DNA of 64,000 bases from Petrolisthes cinctipes (lineage: Eukaryota; Arthropoda; Malacostraca; Decapoda; Porcellanidae). Position numbers and translations under genes: made by a program. Positions within the stretch are counted from its first letter, which is position 1. Each line of letters opens with the position of its first letter. Below are positions 63,001 through 64,000 of the stretch, in pieces. The notes under the pieces are model-generated. The model worked only from the letters and a program-made list of their open reading frames with translations. It was not told the origin of the DNA and searched no databases. The stretch is from assembly GCA_033782935.1 (NCBI GenBank), contig JAWQEG010001225.1:439001-503000 (forward strand), given 5' to 3'.

Positions 63001-64000
63001 TACTAAATATTCCAGGCCGCCATCCACTGACCGGTCCTCACACACTGTAGTGCACTCACTGTGTGGCACGTCACGTGTAGCCAGGCACGGCAGGCAGTTC
63101 ACATGTAAATAACTAAATATTCCAGGGCGCCATCCACTGACCATTCGTCATACACTGTACTGCACTCACTGTATGTCATGTCACGTGTAGCCAGGCAAGA
63201 CAGGTAATTAACGTTTAGCCAGGCAAGGCAGGCAGTTCATGTGTAAATAACTAAATATTCCAGGCCGCCATTCGCTGACCGGTCCTCACACACGAAACTG
63301 CACACTGTGTGGCACGTCACGTGTAGCCAGGCACGGCAGGCAGTTCACGTGTAAATAACTAAATATTCCAGGCCGCCATCCACTGACCGGTCCTCACACA
63401 CTGTACTGCACTCACTATGTGGCACGTCATGTGTAGCCAGGCACAGCAGGCAGTTCACGTGTAAATAACTAAATATTCCGGGCCGCCATCTACTGACCGG
63501 TCCTCAAACACTGTAGTGCACTCACTGAGTGTCACGTCACGTGTAGCCAGGCACGGCAGGCAGTTCACGTGTAAATAACTAAATATTCCAGGGCACCATC
63601 CACTGACCGTTCCTCACACTCTGTACTGCACTCACTGTGTGGCATGTCACGTGTTGCCAGGCACGGCAGGCAGTTCACGTGTAAATAACTAAATATTCCA
63701 GGTTGCAATCCACTGACCGGTCCTCACACACTGTACTGCACTCACTGTGTGGCACGTCACGTGTAGCCAGGCACGGCAGGCAGTTCACGTGTAAATAACT
63801 AAATATTCCGGGCCGCCATCCACTGACCGGTCCTCACACACTGTACTGCACTCACTGTGTGGCACGTCACGTGTAGCCAGGCACGGCAGGCAGTTCACGT
63901 GGAAATAACTAAATATTCCAGGCCGCCATCCACTGATCGTTCCTCACACACTGTACTGCACTCACTGTGTGTCACGTCACGTGTAGCCAGGCTCGGCAGG
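60035..64000. repeat. Right copy of the 12013-offset duplication, cut by window edge
   Basis: Partner of 48022-51987, reproducing its unit order to the last base of the window: a partial block B with the 28-bp element at 60164, HOR-A units with TATATATTCG and TATATATTCC, then a second partial block B at about 62.5-63.3 kb with the 28-bp element at 63205, and HOR-A units again. Nothing in the final bases suggests an array end. Confidence 0.92.

Larger units (their letters stand above)
1..64000. repeat. Satellite DNA array, 110-bp monomer, spans the whole window
   Basis: Every part of the window is built from one 110-bp monomer family or deletion derivatives of it, head to tail and all in the same orientation. 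I found no inversion and no interrupting unique sequence. Full units are about 55% GC with a strongly AT-rich segment near the start as phased here. Units differ by scattered substitutions, and the same variants recur in a fixed order, so the array is organised in higher-order repeats rather than as a random monomer mix. The array runs off both ends, so its true size is unknown. No stretch over 300 bases holds anything else. Multi-kilobase satellite arrays of this kind are typical of eukaryotic heterochromatin. The family and host are not recognised. Confidence 0.98.

Noticed and set aside
1..64000. CRISPR array
   Set aside because: There are repeats but no unique spacers. The sequence between any two conserved segments is itself repeated, and units abut head to tail.
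1..64000. CENP-B box in the monomer
   Set aside because: I looked for the TTCG....A..CGGG core in the consensus and in variants with TTCGTCAT or TTCCGGG. None has both halves at the required spacing.
1..64000. Ribosomal intergenic spacer subrepeats or tRNA-derived SINE tandem
   Set aside because: No rRNA gene flank, no tRNA-like A/B boxes and no poly-A or simple tail were seen in 64 kb. The array is far longer than ordinary spacer subrepeats.
1..64000. Telomeric repeats or an array boundary at the window edges
   Set aside because: Both ends cut through ordinary monomers. No TTAGGG, TTAGG or TTTAGGG runs and no transition to unique sequence are present.

Overview
This 64 kb window is one uninterrupted satellite DNA array. 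I see no unique sequence, protein gene, RNA gene, transposon or CRISPR array. The basic unit is a 110-bp monomer of about 55% GC, always in the same orientation. It has an AT-rich block (GTAAATAACTAAATATT), an ACCGGT palindrome, a CA-rich stretch, and the CACGTG-bearing segment GGCACGTCACGTGTAGCC. Such an array points to a eukaryotic genome, for example centromeric, pericentromeric, subtelomeric or B/sex-chromosome heterochromatin. I do not recognise the satellite family and cannot name the organism.

The array is hierarchical. Level 1 is the 110-bp monomer, with a 47-bp deletion derivative (63 bp lost), a 28-bp derivative (82 bp lost between two CACGTGTA copies), and 109- and 108-bp variants. 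Level 2 consists of two higher-order repeats (HORs). HOR-A is 14 units (11 x 110 + 3 x 47 = 1351 bp), with exact 1351-bp spacing at 13450/14801/16152 and 30254/31605. Block B is 21 units totalling 2083 bp, intact at 8162-10244, 16804-18886, 32257-34339 and 42640-44722. Level 3 is a set of multi-kilobase near-identical duplications of A+B mixtures: a 4879-bp direct tandem duplication (21254-31020), a 7.27-kb copy at a 15453-bp offset, and a copy of at least 4 kb at a 12013-bp offset that runs off the right end.

Layout (HOR-A unit names a1-a14, block-B names b1-b21): 1-8161 is A units with two partial B inserts; 8162-10244 B; 10245-11375 A; 11376-12971 rearranged B; 12972-16803 A; 16804-18886 B; 18887-20887 A; 20888-22680 partial B; 22681-26132 A; 26133-27559 partial B; 27560-32256 A; 32257-34339 B; 34340-37700 A; 37.7-41.0 kb a 2023-bp tandem duplication of mixed A and partial B; 40975-42639 A; 42640-44722 B; 44723-47.8 kb A; from 47.8 kb to the end, short partial B blocks alternate with A units in a repeated superunit of about 3-4 kb.

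There are no genes to work together. The biology on show is array evolution: unequal exchange in whole-unit steps, segmental amplification, and monomer diversification dominated by C-to-T changes at CpG sites. All coordinates and differences were read by eye. Block edges marked 'about' may be off by some tens of bases.
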